Source: Clostridia bacterium (lineage in GTDB: Bacteria > Bacillota_A > Clostridia > Christensenellales > Aristaeellaceae). From it: 30,774 nucleotides of DNA. The notes under the pieces were generated by a model, which saw only the letters and a list, made by a program, of their open reading frames with translations, was not told the DNA's origin and did no database searches. The translations under genes and the position numbers were made by a program. This document shows positions 17,443 through 25,788 of the stretch, in pieces (position 1 is the stretch's first letter; each line of letters begins with the position of its first letter). The DNA is taken from contig JAFUDW010000175.1 in the NCBI GenBank assembly GCA_017464225.1, forward strand, positions 1 to 30,774, in the 5' to 3' direction.

Positions 17443-19458
17443 ATGCCGTTCAAACCGCTGTCTTTGAATGATGCGAAGGTGCTGGACAGCCTATGGAGCA
17501 GGGAAATCAAGCTTGTGCGGGAGGCGGTCCTCCCGTATCAGTGGGAAGCGCTGAATGATCGGATACCGGATGCCGCGCCAAGCTGGTGGATGCATAATAT
17601 GCGCGCTGCAGCCCGGGCTGTTGCCGGCCGGAGAGCCGGAACATATCATCCGAAGCAGCAGCTTCCCGGGATCATGATTGAGCCTAAGAAGAATGAAAAA
17701 GCTGACGATAACGCTTTTTATGGGTGGGCCTTTCAGGACAGCGACGGTTATAAATGGCTGGAAGCGGTATCATACCAGCTGATGCTGGAACCCGATCAAA
17801 AGCTGCGGGAGCAGGCGCAGCAGGCTGTGGACGCTATTTGCGCCGCTCAGGAGGATGATGGATACCTGGATACCTTCTATTCCGTCATCTGCCGGGAACG
17901 CGCTTTTACAAATCTCAAGGATCATCATGAGCTGTACTGCTTTGGCCATTTGACGGAGGCAGCTGTGGCGTGGCGACAGGCTACCGGAAGCGATCAGCTT
18001 TTAAACGCTGCCGTGCGCTTTGGTGAATGCATTGCCGCGCGATTCGGACCGAAAAAACAGCGCGGCTGTCCCGGCCATGAAATAGCCGAAATGGCGCTTT
18101 ATCGGCTGTATGAGCAAACGGGCGATTCGGCATGGAAGGAATTGGCTGACTTTTTCCTGGATGTCCGCGGGACAGAACCGAGTACGTTTGCCATAGAAGA
18201 AAATATCAGAAGAAAAGAACAAGGTCTTGATCCTCTGCCAATATCCGCCAAACGGTATGCATATTATCAGGCGCACATCCCAGTGCGTGATATGCGCGAT
18301 GCCACGGGACACGCGGTGAGGCAGATGTACCTTTGCTGCAGCATGGCGGACGCTGCCAGGGAAAACGGCGATCCTGATATGTTCAACGCCTGTAAAAGGC
18401 TGTGGCATTCAGCCGTGCGGGAGAAAATGTACGTGACCGGCGGCGTGGGCGGCACCCATGTGGGGGAGGCATTCAGCAGACCCTATGATTTACCCGCAGA
18501 TACCGCTTATTCTGAAACCTGCGCCGCGATCGGATTGGCGTTCTTTGCAAGGCGCATGCTGCAGTTGGAAGCTGACAGCCAATACGCGGATGTGATGGAG
18601 CTGGCGCTGTACAATACTGTGCTTGCGGGAATGTCATTGGATGGCAAACGGTTTTTTTATGTGAATCCTTTGGAGGTCGTACCTGAAGCCTGTGAAAGCG
18701 ATTCGCGACTCAGCCATGTAAAGCCGGAACGGCAAAAGTGGTTCAGCTGCGCCTGCTGTCCGCCCAATATTGCACGGCTCATTTCCTCGCTGCCTGCCTA
18801 TATCGCTACGCAAAATGAACATACGGCATATATCCATCTGTACATTGGAAGCCGTATGCGTTTTCGCTTTGATCAAGGGGAAATAACGGTCAATTTGGAG
18901 GCAGATCTCCTGAAGAATGGGCGAGCGACGCTGACGGTGATCGATGGCCGCGCAATGGCAAAACTGGCGTTTCGGGTGCCAGCCTGGACGCGGGAGCCTT
19001 CCATTCAGTCGACTGGTAAACAGGCGGTCATGGAGCGCGGCTACTGCATATTGAGCGGCGATTGGAAAAAAGGGGATACGGTGAAGATCGATCTGCCAAT
19101 GCCTGTGCGCGCTCTGGCAGCATCGCCCATGGTGCGGGAAGCTGCGGGGAAAATCTGTATTAGACGCGGCCCTTTGATCTATTGCGCGGAGGAAGCGGAT
19201 AACGGAACGGGGCTGCACTTGCTTCGCGTTAATCCCCATAACGCAGAGAAAGCTGAATTGGAGCGTATCAGAATTGCGGATATCGATCTCCCGGTTATCG
19301 ATATACCGGGAAAGCGCGTATGCGTGAAAGAAGCTGAACGCTTGTATTTTGAATGGAAAGCGCCGGAAGAAACCGACGTGCGCATCCGTTTGATTCCTTA
19401 TTTCGCCTGGAGCAACAGGGGAAAGGGAGAGATGAGCGTATGGCTGAACCGCAAATGA
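17443..19458 (+). CDS. GH127 beta-L-arabinofuranosidase
   Basis: A 671-residue retaining beta-L-arabinofuranosidase, the enzyme type that removes beta-linked arabinofuranose from hydroxyproline-rich plant glycoproteins and related glycans. The zinc-binding and catalytic residues known for the family are all visible: Glu358 and Cys360 in SETCA, and Cys438-Cys439 in the CACCPPN block, where Cys438 aligns with the catalytic thiolate. An (alpha/alpha)6 barrel precedes a C-terminal beta-sandwich. Its ATG has AGGAGG upstream and lies 32 bases after the GH36 stop. It lacks a signal peptide. As third gene of the operon it points to plant cell-wall glycans as the food source. Confidence 0.94.
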   Translation: MPFKPLSLNDAKVLDSLWSREIKLVREAVLPYQWEALNDRIPDAAPSWWMHNMRAAARAVAGRRAGTYHPKQQLPGIMIEPKKNEKADDNAFYGWAFQDSDGYKWLEAVSYQLMLEPDQKLREQAQQAVDAICAAQEDDGYLDTFYSVICRERAFTNLKDHHELYCFGHLTEAAVAWRQATGSDQLLNAAVRFGECIAARFGPKKQRGCPGHEIAEMALYRLYEQTGDSAWKELADFFLDVRGTEPSTFAIEENIRRKEQGLDPLPISAKRYAYYQAHIPVRDMRDATGHAVRQMYLCCSMADAARENGDPDMFNACKRLWHSAVREKMYVTGGVGGTHVGEAFSRPYDLPADTAYSETCAAIGLAFFARRMLQLEADSQYADVMELALYNTVLAGMSLDGKRFFYVNPLEVVPEACESDSRLSHVKPERQKWFSCACCPPNIARLISSLPAYIATQNEHTAYIHLYIGSRMRFRFDQGEITVNLEADLLKNGRATLTVIDGRAMAKLAFRVPAWTREPSIQSTGKQAVMERGYCILSGDWKKGDTVKIDLPMPVRALAASPMVREAAGKICIRRGPLIYCAEEADNGTGLHLLRVNPHNAEKAELERIRIADIDLPVIDIPGKRVCVKEAERLYFEWKAPEETDVRIRLIPYFAWSNRGKGEMSVWLNRK

Positions 19459-19546
19459 CCACTGCGATCCATGCTATATGAAAAGAAATTGACATGGTAT
19501 AGATCGAAATAAAGTAAGTAATCAATAATTGTGATGAAATAAGGTC

Positions 19547-19601
19547 AATATCACCCTAAACTGTTAGGTCATTTTGACATAATTTGTTTGAGGGTGATAT
19601 T
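19547..19601. promoter_or_regulatory. 11-bp perfect inverted repeat over the XRE ribosome site
   Basis: Arms 19547-19557 and 19591-19601 are perfectly complementary over 11 bp, 33 bases apart. The right arm contains the AGGGTGAT ribosome-binding sequence of the downstream XRE gene and ends just before its TTG start. It is either a two-site operator for the XRE protein or an mRNA hairpin that hides the ribosome site. Confidence 0.5.
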
Positions 19602-19602
19602 T

Positions 19603-19833
19603 TTGAACAGATTAAAGCAATTACGCCTCGAACGCGGCTATACGCAGATAAAAATGCAGATGCTGACTGGCATTGATCAGAGCGACTATTCAAAGATTGA
19701 AGCGGGACGGCGGTATATGACCTTTGAACAGTGCAGGCGTATTGCCCTTGCGCTTGGCACAAGCATGGATTACTTGGCGGGTTTGACCGATGATAAAAGG
19801 CCGTATGCAAGGATAGAGAATACAGAAGAATAA
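19603..19833 (+). CDS. Small XRE-family helix-turn-helix regulator
   Basis: A 76-residue DNA-binding protein made almost only of a Cro/C1-type HTH (R-L-K-Q-L-R, then Y-T-Q, D-Q-S-D-Y-S-K-I-E-A-G-R, ending A-L-G-T-S-M-D-Y-L-A-G-L-T-D). The start is the TTG at 19603, chosen because AGGGTG lies six bases upstream; TTG at 19588 would precede that site. It is followed 15 bases later by a second XRE gene, probably co-transcribed. An inverted repeat over its start suggests self-regulation. Target genes are unknown. Confidence 0.85.
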   Translation: MNRLKQLRLERGYTQIKMQMLTGIDQSDYSKIEAGRRYMTFEQCRRIALALGTSMDYLAGLTDDKRPYARIENTEE

Positions 19834-19848
19834 AGAGGAGTGAATCAT

Positions 19849-20181
19849 ATGAAGTTGTTTGACGCCGAAGCCATGGGAGCGCGGATCACGCGAAAAAGGC
19901 AGGAAACGGGAATGCTGCAAAAGGAGTTTGCCAAAAGCGTGGATTTATCCGTATCCTTTTACGGCCATATAGAGCGCGGTACCCGCGTTCCCAGTTTGCC
20001 TACGCTGGTGCTGATTGCCAATAAGCTTCATGTGGGGATCGATGTCCTGCTCAGGGACAGCCTGGAGAATCCCTGCCTTCCAAAGCGTACATTTACCGAT
20101 AGAGAATTGGGACTTTTTCGGGCGTTTATGGAGGAGCGGGGCGAATCGGCGGACGACTGGTTTGGGCCTCAGGATGAATAG
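19849..20181 (+). CDS. XRE-family helix-turn-helix regulator
   Basis: A 110-residue protein with an N-terminal Cro/C1-type HTH (about 8-65; Q-K-E-F-A-K, S-F-Y-G-H-I-E-R-G, L-P-T-L-V-L-I-A-N-K-L) and a short C-terminal extension rich in Glu/Arg. The ATG at 19849 has AGAGGAG eight bases upstream; the GTG at 19840 lies within that site and is rejected. It is the second of two tandem regulators placed after the hydrolase operon and convergent to the threonine operon. Target unknown. Confidence 0.85.
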   Translation: MKLFDAEAMGARITRKRQETGMLQKEFAKSVDLSVSFYGHIERGTRVPSLPTLVLIANKLHVGIDVLLRDSLENPCLPKRTFTDRELGLFRAFMEERGESADDWFGPQDE

Positions 20182-20184
20182 AAT

Positions 20185-20225
20185 AAAAAAGTAAGAACAG
20201 CCGAAAATGAATGACGGCTGTTCTT
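20185..20225 (-). terminator. Intrinsic terminator of the thrC-thrB-glycosyltransferase operon
   Basis: Arms 20193-20203 and 20215-20225 form an 11-bp perfect stem with an 11-base loop. On the minus strand it is followed by a T run (A run at 20185-20190 on plus), fitting the operon that ends at 20238. On the plus strand the tail is less T-rich but may still end the XRE pair. Confidence 0.8.
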
Positions 20226-20237
20226 CTGTTTCCGCTG

Positions 20238-20837
20238 TTATTTGGTGTTTTTGCTTCCGCCTTCCACCACGCCCCTGTGAGTGATCACAGCGGCGAAGGT
20301 GCCAAAGAAGCATTTACAATCAAAAAGAAAGGACATTTTTTTCACATATTCGCCGTCCAGAGCGGCTTTCTCGCCGATCTCCAGTTCGTCCCGTCCATTG
20401 ATCTGCGCCCATCCCGTTAAGCCAGGCAGCACATCGTTGGCGCCGTACAAATCGCGGGCGGCAATCAGGTCGTCCTGGTTCCACAGAGCGGGACGAGGTC
20501 CGATCACGCTCATTTGTCCAAACAGGATATTGAGCAGCTGGGGCAGTTCATCCAGCGATGTTTTTCGCAGCACTTTGCCTACTTTTGTTAAAAAGGCCTC
20601 AGGATCCTCCAGCAGATGGGTGGGAATATCTCTGGGCGTATCAGCGTACATGCTGCGGAATTTGTATATATAAAAATACTTTTTATGGATTCCAATCCGC
20701 TTCTGCTTAAAAAAGACCGGCCCTTTGGAATCCAGCTTGATCAGCAGCGCGATCAGCAGCATCATGGGGGACAGAAGGATCAGGCTGACCAGTGATATCA
20801 GGATATCAAGCGCGCGTTTGAAAAAGCGATTGTACAT
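20238..20837 (-). CDS. Small polyprenyl-phosphate sugar-1-phosphate transferase (PglC-like)
   Basis: A 199-residue monotopic phosphoglycosyl transferase that moves a sugar phosphate from a UDP-sugar onto undecaprenyl phosphate, starting a surface glycan. The N-terminal re-entrant hydrophobic helix (about 10-34) is followed by K-F-R-S-M, the catalytic Asp-Glu pair in SLDELPQL, the MSVIGPRP block and PGLTGWAQINGRDE. This is the short form without the extra membrane helices of WbaP-type enzymes. The ATG has AAGGAG, which sits in the 8-base gap after the thrB stop, so it is co-transcribed with thrC and thrB. No other glycan genes are nearby; the link with threonine synthesis is unexplained. Confidence 0.92.
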   Translation of the reverse strand: MYNRFFKRALDILISLVSLILLSPMMLLIALLIKLDSKGPVFFKQKRIGIHKKYFYIYKFRSMYADTPRDIPTHLLEDPEAFLTKVGKVLRKTSLDELPQLLNILFGQMSVIGPRPALWNQDDLIAARDLYGANDVLPGLTGWAQINGRDELEIGEKAALDGEYVKKMSFLFDCKCFFGTFAAVITHRGVVEGGSKNTK

Positions 20838-20845
20838 ATCTCTCC

Positions 20846-21730
20846 TTACCCGTTTATAAAACGGACGCCGGCGGGATCGACCCGCAGGTCATAGATGGTC
20901 CACTGGTGAGAAAGCGCGCAAGAGGCTTCACGCATTCTTTGGGCGAACGTCTCATCCATTGTCAGGCAAAGCAGCGTGGGACCTGCGCCGCTGATACAGA
21001 AGGCTTTGCAGCCGCATTGCTCCGCCAGCAGCCGCACATCCTCGTATTCGTCAATCAGGGATTTGCGGTAAGGCTGATGAAGCTTGTCGCGGAGCGATGC
21101 CGAAATAGCCGCTTCATCGCCTTCTTCCAGCGAACGGAGAAGAACAGCGGCATGGGATACGTTGAACACCGCGTCGGAAAAAGGAATGGAAGACGGAAGC
21201 ACGGAGCGGGCCGCGTGGGTGCTTAGCGGAAAGTCCGGGGAAAGCGCCACAAAGTGAAGCTTGGGATGGGGCGTATACCGCACCGAATAAACGCGGCCAT
21301 CCTCAACCATCGAGGCCGTTAAGCCGCCCAGAAAAGCAGGCGCCAGGTTATCGGGATGACCTTCGATCCTGGTGGTGAGCGCGATCAGCGTATCGTTTGA
21401 AAGATCGGCGCCGCTCATTCTGTTGGCTGCCGCGGCGCCTGCCGCCAGCAGGGCGGCGGAGGAGCCAAGGCCACGGCTGACCGGGATTTCTGCTTTGATA
21501 TCTATGTGGACGAACGGGATCTTTCGGCCAATATGCGCGTATACGCAAGCGAAGCCCTGGTAAGCCAAGTTATCGGTATTCTGGTAGGCGCTGTCGCAGC
21601 CGGAGAAAGACAGCGTTTCGCTTTCCTCAAAGCTGAGCGTATTGTACAGCGTCAGCGCGCAGCCTAACGTATCAAAACCGGCGGCCAGATTGGCCGTGGT
21701 GGCGGGTACCTGAACGGTTATGCGTGCCAT
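20846..21730 (-). CDS. thrB: Homoserine kinase
   Basis: A 294-residue GHMP-family kinase that phosphorylates homoserine, the step before threonine synthase. The N-terminal V-P-A-T-T-A-N-L-A-A-G-F-D block, the phosphate-binding loop RGLGSSAA (86-93) and the C-terminal CISGAGPTLL motif are present. Its start overlaps the 3' end of thrC by 13 bases, which indicates coupled translation. Confidence 0.95.
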   Translation of the reverse strand: MARITVQVPATTANLAAGFDTLGCALTLYNTLSFEESETLSFSGCDSAYQNTDNLAYQGFACVYAHIGRKIPFVHIDIKAEIPVSRGLGSSAALLAAGAAAANRMSGADLSNDTLIALTTRIEGHPDNLAPAFLGGLTASMVEDGRVYSVRYTPHPKLHFVALSPDFPLSTHAARSVLPSSIPFSDAVFNVSHAAVLLRSLEEGDEAAISASLRDKLHQPYRKSLIDEYEDVRLLAEQCGCKAFCISGAGPTLLCLTMDETFAQRMREASCALSHQWTIYDLRVDPAGVRFING

Positions 21731-23220
21731 GAAGGATTCACCGCCTTGTTGAGCACATACTTCAGCATATCCTCTTTGTCAATAACATCCCGATGCCGGA
21801 CGGGACGGCTGTCCAGACCGGATAGATTGTTCGGAACGGGAATGCCCGTGGCAGCTTCCAATTGAAGCATGGCTTCAAATCCGTTTCCCTTTTGCGGAAT
21901 ATTCAGCGAACGCAGCACAGCTTCAGGAAATTTATACGGAGATGCGGTGGATAGGATCACCAGCTGATTGTGATTGGGGTTGGCTGCTTTATATTGCTGC
22001 GCCACATTCCATGCAACCGCGGTATGGGTGTCGCACAGATAGTGATGATCGCTCCAAACTTTTCCGATCGTCCGGCAGGTGGCTTCATCATCGCAGAAGC
22101 CCGCCCAGAACATGGTTTTCAGCTGCTCAAGCATCGTTTCCGGTACGGTGTAATGGCCTTCGTCGGACAGCTTGCCCATGAGGCCGGATACAAGCGCCGC
22201 ATCGCCGCTGAGGAGATACAGCAGGCGTTCGAGATTGCTGGAGACCAGGATATCCATAGAGGGAGAAGCCGTCAGATGGAAGGGACGGCGGCGGTCATAA
22301 ACGCCGGTGCGGAGGAAATCGGTCAGCACGTTATTGGCGTTGGAGGCGCATACCAGCCTGCCCACGGGCAAACCCATCTGCTTGGCGATAAACCCAGCCA
22401 GGATATCGCCAAAGTTTCCGGTGGGCACACAAAAATCGAGGGCGTCGCCGAAATGTATGTTTCCCGCTTCAAGCAGCGCTTTGTAAGCACTGAAATAATA
22501 GACTACTTGAGGCGCGAGACGTCCGATGTTGATGGAATTGGCGGAAGACAGACGGATGCCCTTGCCTGCCAGGAGCTTTTGCTGCTGAACCTGACTGAAA
22601 ATGCGCTTTACGCCGGTCTGCGCGTCGTCAAAATTACCGCGAACGGCACAGACGCAGACGTTTTCGCCGGACTGCGTTGCCATTTGGGCTTTTTGCACAG
22701 CGCTGACGCCGTTATCGGGGTAAAACACAATGATCCGCGTCCCCGGCACGTCGCAAAAGCCTTCCATGGCCGCTTTGCCGGTGTCCCCGCTGGTGGCTGT
22801 CAGGATCAGAACCTCATCATGGCTTCCGCATTTGTCAGCGCTGGCGCGCATCAGATGCGGAAGAACGCTGAGCGCCACATCCTTAAATGCGCTGGTTGGC
22901 CCGCGAAAAAGCTCAAGTACGGCGTCTTCGCCCACCATGACGGTGGGCGTGAGATCGGCGGTTTCAAACTTTTTATCGTACGCGCTTTTGACAAGCTCCA
23001 ACATCCCTTCCCTGCTGAAATCAGGAAGCAGGATGGACAGGATCTCGGCGGCCATAGGCAGCGTATCCATTTTCAGTATTTCCCGCAATGCAATCTTGTC
23101 CTGCGCAAAATTGCGAAGAGTATACAGCCCGCCATCCGGAGCGATTCCTTCCAGGATCGCCTGGGCGGAAGACGCTGTGAACGCGTCAGAGCGAGTGCTC
23201 TGATAGATTTTTTGATTCAT
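21718..23220 (-). CDS. thrC: Threonine synthase
   Basis: A PLP enzyme of about 500 residues that turns O-phosphohomoserine into threonine. It opens with the typical Y-Q-S-T-R-S...G-I-A-P-D-G-G-L-Y block; the PLP lysine is Lys113 in TSAFKD. The length fits the long (yeast/E. coli-like) class. The start is taken as ATG 23218-23220; ATG 23224-23226 two codons earlier is equally possible, and neither has a strong ribosome site. The frame stays open upstream to 23280 but that part overlaps the divergent promoter region. It leads the minus-strand operon thrC-thrB-glycosyltransferase. Confidence 0.94.
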   Translation of the reverse strand: MNQKIYQSTRSDAFTASSAQAILEGIAPDGGLYTLRNFAQDKIALREILKMDTLPMAAEILSILLPDFSREGMLELVKSAYDKKFETADLTPTVMVGEDAVLELFRGPTSAFKDVALSVLPHLMRASADKCGSHDEVLILTATSGDTGKAAMEGFCDVPGTRIIVFYPDNGVSAVQKAQMATQSGENVCVCAVRGNFDDAQTGVKRIFSQVQQQKLLAGKGIRLSSANSINIGRLAPQVVYYFSAYKALLEAGNIHFGDALDFCVPTGNFGDILAGFIAKQMGLPVGRLVCASNANNVLTDFLRTGVYDRRRPFHLTASPSMDILVSSNLERLLYLLSGDAALVSGLMGKLSDEGHYTVPETMLEQLKTMFWAGFCDDEATCRTIGKVWSDHHYLCDTHTAVAWNVAQQYKAANPNHNQLVILSTASPYKFPEAVLRSLNIPQKGNGFEAMLQLEAATGIPVPNNLSGLDSRPVRHRDVIDKEDMLKYVLNKAVNPSWHA

Positions 23221-23258
23221 CTTCATAACAAAAACCACAAATCCTAAAATTTTTCTAC

Positions 23259-23297
23259 GCAAAATATTGCGTTTTTTCATAGAATATGATATTTTGC
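23259..23297. promoter_or_regulatory. Divergent control region between thrC and hom
   Basis: Between the two operons lie a 9-bp perfect inverted repeat (23259-23267 and 23289-23297) and a nested 6-bp palindrome (23257-23262/23267-23272 area). A possible plus-strand promoter is TTGCGT (23267-23272), 17 bases, TATTTT (23290-23295). The gap of 137 bases is too short for a T-box leader or lysine riboswitch. An operator shared by both operons is a reasonable guess. Confidence 0.35.
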
Positions 23298-23357
23298 ATT
23301 CATTGGAATGTCAAGCTTTTTCTTTCTTTTCGGAAGAAAATGAAAGGAGTATCCGGA

Positions 23358-24470
23358 ATGAGAATCGGACTAATGGGTTTCGGTACGGTTGGCAGCGCGT
23401 TTTATGCCATGGCGCAGGAGCATGCGGATACGCAGATCTCCGTGCTGCTTGATCTGAAAAAGCATGCAGAAGTCACTTGCGCGCAGACGGATAATATTGA
23501 GGATATCCTGCGGGATGACAGCATTGATACCGTGGTGGAATTGATTGGCGGGCTGCATCCGGCATATGAGTTTGTTTCATCCGCTTTAAAAGCTGGAAAG
23601 AATGTTGTGACCGCCAATAAACAGCTGGTATGTGCCTGCTATGACGAATTGGTCGACCTGGCGGAGCAGCACGGCGTTTCGCTGCGCTGCACTGCTGCCG
23701 CGGGCGGCGGTATCCCCTGGCTGCATTGCCTGACAAGACTGTCCCAAACCGATAGGATCACCGCCGTTTCCGGCATCATGAACGGCACAACCAATTATAT
23801 CCTCAGCGCCATGACGGCCAGCGACGCCGAGTATGCGGACAGCCTTCGGGAAGCACAGCGTTTGGGATACGCTGAGGCTGATCCCACGGCGGATGTGGAG
23901 GGATTTGACGCCTGCCGCAAGCTGATTCTTTCGGCAAATATCGCCTTTGGCATATCGATTCCGGAAGCGCAGGTGCCCTGCTATGGTATTTCGGGCATCA
24001 GCGCTCGGGACATTGCCGCTTTTAAGCGCATGGGGCTTGTGTGTAAGCTGATTGCCCATGCAGAAATGAAGGGGAGCGGTGTTTCAGCCTGTGTGGAGCC
24101 TATGCTGTTCCCCGTCACGGGACAGATGGCGCACATCAATGGACCAGATAACCTGATCAACCTGCGCGCTGAACGCGTGGGCATTCAAAGCTTTGCGGGC
24201 GCCGGCGCAGGAGGATTCCCCACAGCAAGCAATGTGCTGGCGGATTGCTTTGAAGTGGCGCATGGATGCGGCGCATTCTATACGTTAAAACGCGATGCCA
24301 TTCAGGTCAATAACGAGACTTACAGACAGAAGTACTATATCAGGTTGGGGGATAAGGCGGAATCTGCGGATTTAACGATCGGCGAAGCCCACCGGATGAT
24401 AAAGCAGTATAAGGACGCGCGGCAGCCTTTCTTCATGGCCGCTGTGGCTGAGGAGGGAGAAAATGCTTAA
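23358..24470 (+). CDS. hom: Homoserine dehydrogenase, short form without ACT domain
   Basis: A 370-residue NAD(P)-dependent enzyme that reduces aspartate semialdehyde to homoserine. It has the dinucleotide-binding GFGTVG (7-12), the V-T-A-N-K-Q block, AAGGGIPWL, GIMNGTTNY and the family signature around G-Y-A-E-A-D-P-T-A-D-V-E-G. The protein ends about where the catalytic part ends; the C-terminal regulatory ACT domain of the usual 430-residue Gram-positive enzyme is missing, so feedback by threonine may act elsewhere. The ATG at 23358 has AAAGGAG eight bases upstream. Its stop overlaps the ask start by 8 bases. Confidence 0.95.
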   Translation: MRIGLMGFGTVGSAFYAMAQEHADTQISVLLDLKKHAEVTCAQTDNIEDILRDDSIDTVVELIGGLHPAYEFVSSALKAGKNVVTANKQLVCACYDELVDLAEQHGVSLRCTAAAGGGIPWLHCLTRLSQTDRITAVSGIMNGTTNYILSAMTASDAEYADSLREAQRLGYAEADPTADVEGFDACRKLILSANIAFGISIPEAQVPCYGISGISARDIAAFKRMGLVCKLIAHAEMKGSGVSACVEPMLFPVTGQMAHINGPDNLINLRAERVGIQSFAGAGAGGFPTASNVLADCFEVAHGCGAFYTLKRDAIQVNNETYRQKYYIRLGDKAESADLTIGEAHRMIKQYKDARQPFFMAAVAEEGENA

Positions 24471-25788
24471 GGTTCTGAAGTTTGGCGGATCTTCTCTGGC
24501 GGACGCCCATCAGTTTGCCAAGGTTCGTCAGATCGTGGAGAGCGATCCCGACCGTCGGGTGGTCGTGGTTTCCGCACCGGGAAAACGGGGCAAGGATGAT
24601 CATAAGATCACCGATCTTTTGTACTTGTGCGCTGCGCATATTGAATATGGCGTTTCCTGCGAAAAAATTTTTGATATGATCCGCGATCGGTACCATGAGA
24701 TCCGGGAAGACTGCGGTCTAAAAACCGATATCGATCGGGATTTTGACCAGATCTGGGTGCACATGCAGCATGGTATGGCCCGGGAGGAATTGGCATCCAG
24801 GGGCGAATACCTTTCGGCCCGCTTGATGGCCGATTATCTGGGCTTTGATTTTCTGGATGCGGCGCTGTGGCTCAAATTCAAGTTTGACGGCACGGTGGAT
24901 AAGGAAGCTTCCTATACGGCGCTGCGCAGGGCTGCGGAAGGCCGCCGCGTGGTGATCCCCGGCTTCTATGGCGCTATGCCGGACGGGCGTATCCGCACGC
25001 TGACCCGCGGAGGCAGCGATATTACAGGCGCTCTGGCAGCAGCCGCTTTGGATGCTGATCTCTATGAAAACTGGACGGACGTTTCGGGCATCCTGATGGC
25101 TGATCCGGGCATTGTGGATGATCCCGCCCCCATTCGCCATATCACCTACAGCGAGCTTCGCGAGCTCAGCTATATTGGAGCGAAGGTGCTGCATGAGGGA
25201 ACGGTTTTCCCTGTGCGTGAAAAGAATATCCCGCTCAATATACGCAATACCAATGATCCGGAGCATCCCGGCACGCTGATCATGGATAGCTTTTCGGACG
25301 AGGAGGACAACGGCAGCCTGATCACCGGCATCGCCGGGAAAAAGGGGTATTGCGTGGTAACGATCGCGAAGACCGGCATGTCCTCTGAATCGGGCGTACT
25401 GCTTCGGCTTCTTGAAATCGTGGAAAATCATGGCGTCAATGTGGAATACATTCCCAGCGGGATAGACATCCTATCGTTGGTAATGTCCGAGGAAAAGGCG
25501 CAGCCCTGCCTGTATGCCATGCTGGGAGAAATGCAGAAGGCCATTCAGCCGGACAGCATCAAGGTAACCGAGCATATGGCCATCGTGGCGGCGGTCGGCC
25601 GCAGGATGGCTTCCCGTCCCGGCGTATCGGGCAAGATTTTTGCCACGCTGGGCGAGAACGGCGTCAATATCCGCATGATCACTCAGGGTCCCGAAGAGCT
25701 GAACATCATCGTAGGCGTGGAGGAAAAGGATTTTGCCCAAGCCATCCGTGTGCTGTATAATACCTTTATGAAGGAGCGGAAACTATGA
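24463..25788 (+). CDS. lysC: Aspartate kinase
   Basis: A 441-residue enzyme that phosphorylates aspartate, the entry step to lysine, threonine and methionine. Visible are the N-terminal KFGGSS (6-11), the catalytic/aspartate block TRGGSDITGA, and D-V-S-G-I-L-M-A-D-P. Two ACT domains fill the last 130 or so residues (S-S-E-S-G-V-L, then S-R-P-G-V-S-G-K-I-F and G-V-N-I-R-M-I-T-Q-G), expected to bind lysine and/or threonine. Start overlaps the hom stop; its own stop overlaps the asd start as ATGA. The gene symbol among lysC/thrA-type paralogues is by analogy. Confidence 0.94.
   Translation: MLKVLKFGGSSLADAHQFAKVRQIVESDPDRRVVVVSAPGKRGKDDHKITDLLYLCAAHIEYGVSCEKIFDMIRDRYHEIREDCGLKTDIDRDFDQIWVHMQHGMAREELASRGEYLSARLMADYLGFDFLDAALWLKFKFDGTVDKEASYTALRRAAEGRRVVIPGFYGAMPDGRIRTLTRGGSDITGALAAAALDADLYENWTDVSGILMADPGIVDDPAPIRHITYSELRELSYIGAKVLHEGTVFPVREKNIPLNIRNTNDPEHPGTLIMDSFSDEEDNGSLITGIAGKKGYCVVTIAKTGMSSESGVLLRLLEIVENHGVNVEYIPSGIDILSLVMSEEKAQPCLYAMLGEMQKAIQPDSIKVTEHMAIVAAVGRRMASRPGVSGKIFATLGENGVNIRMITQGPEELNIIVGVEEKDFAQAIRVLYNTFMKERKL

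Noticed and set aside
19574..19603. TTGACA, 18 bases, TGA-TATTTT as promoter of the first XRE gene
   Set aside because: Transcription would start after the TTG start codon, and the next in-frame start would cut off the HTH domain.
23221..23357. T-box or lysine riboswitch controlling threonine/lysine genes
   Set aside because: The gap is only 137 bases and shared by two divergent operons; no T-box sequence or specifier structure is visible.
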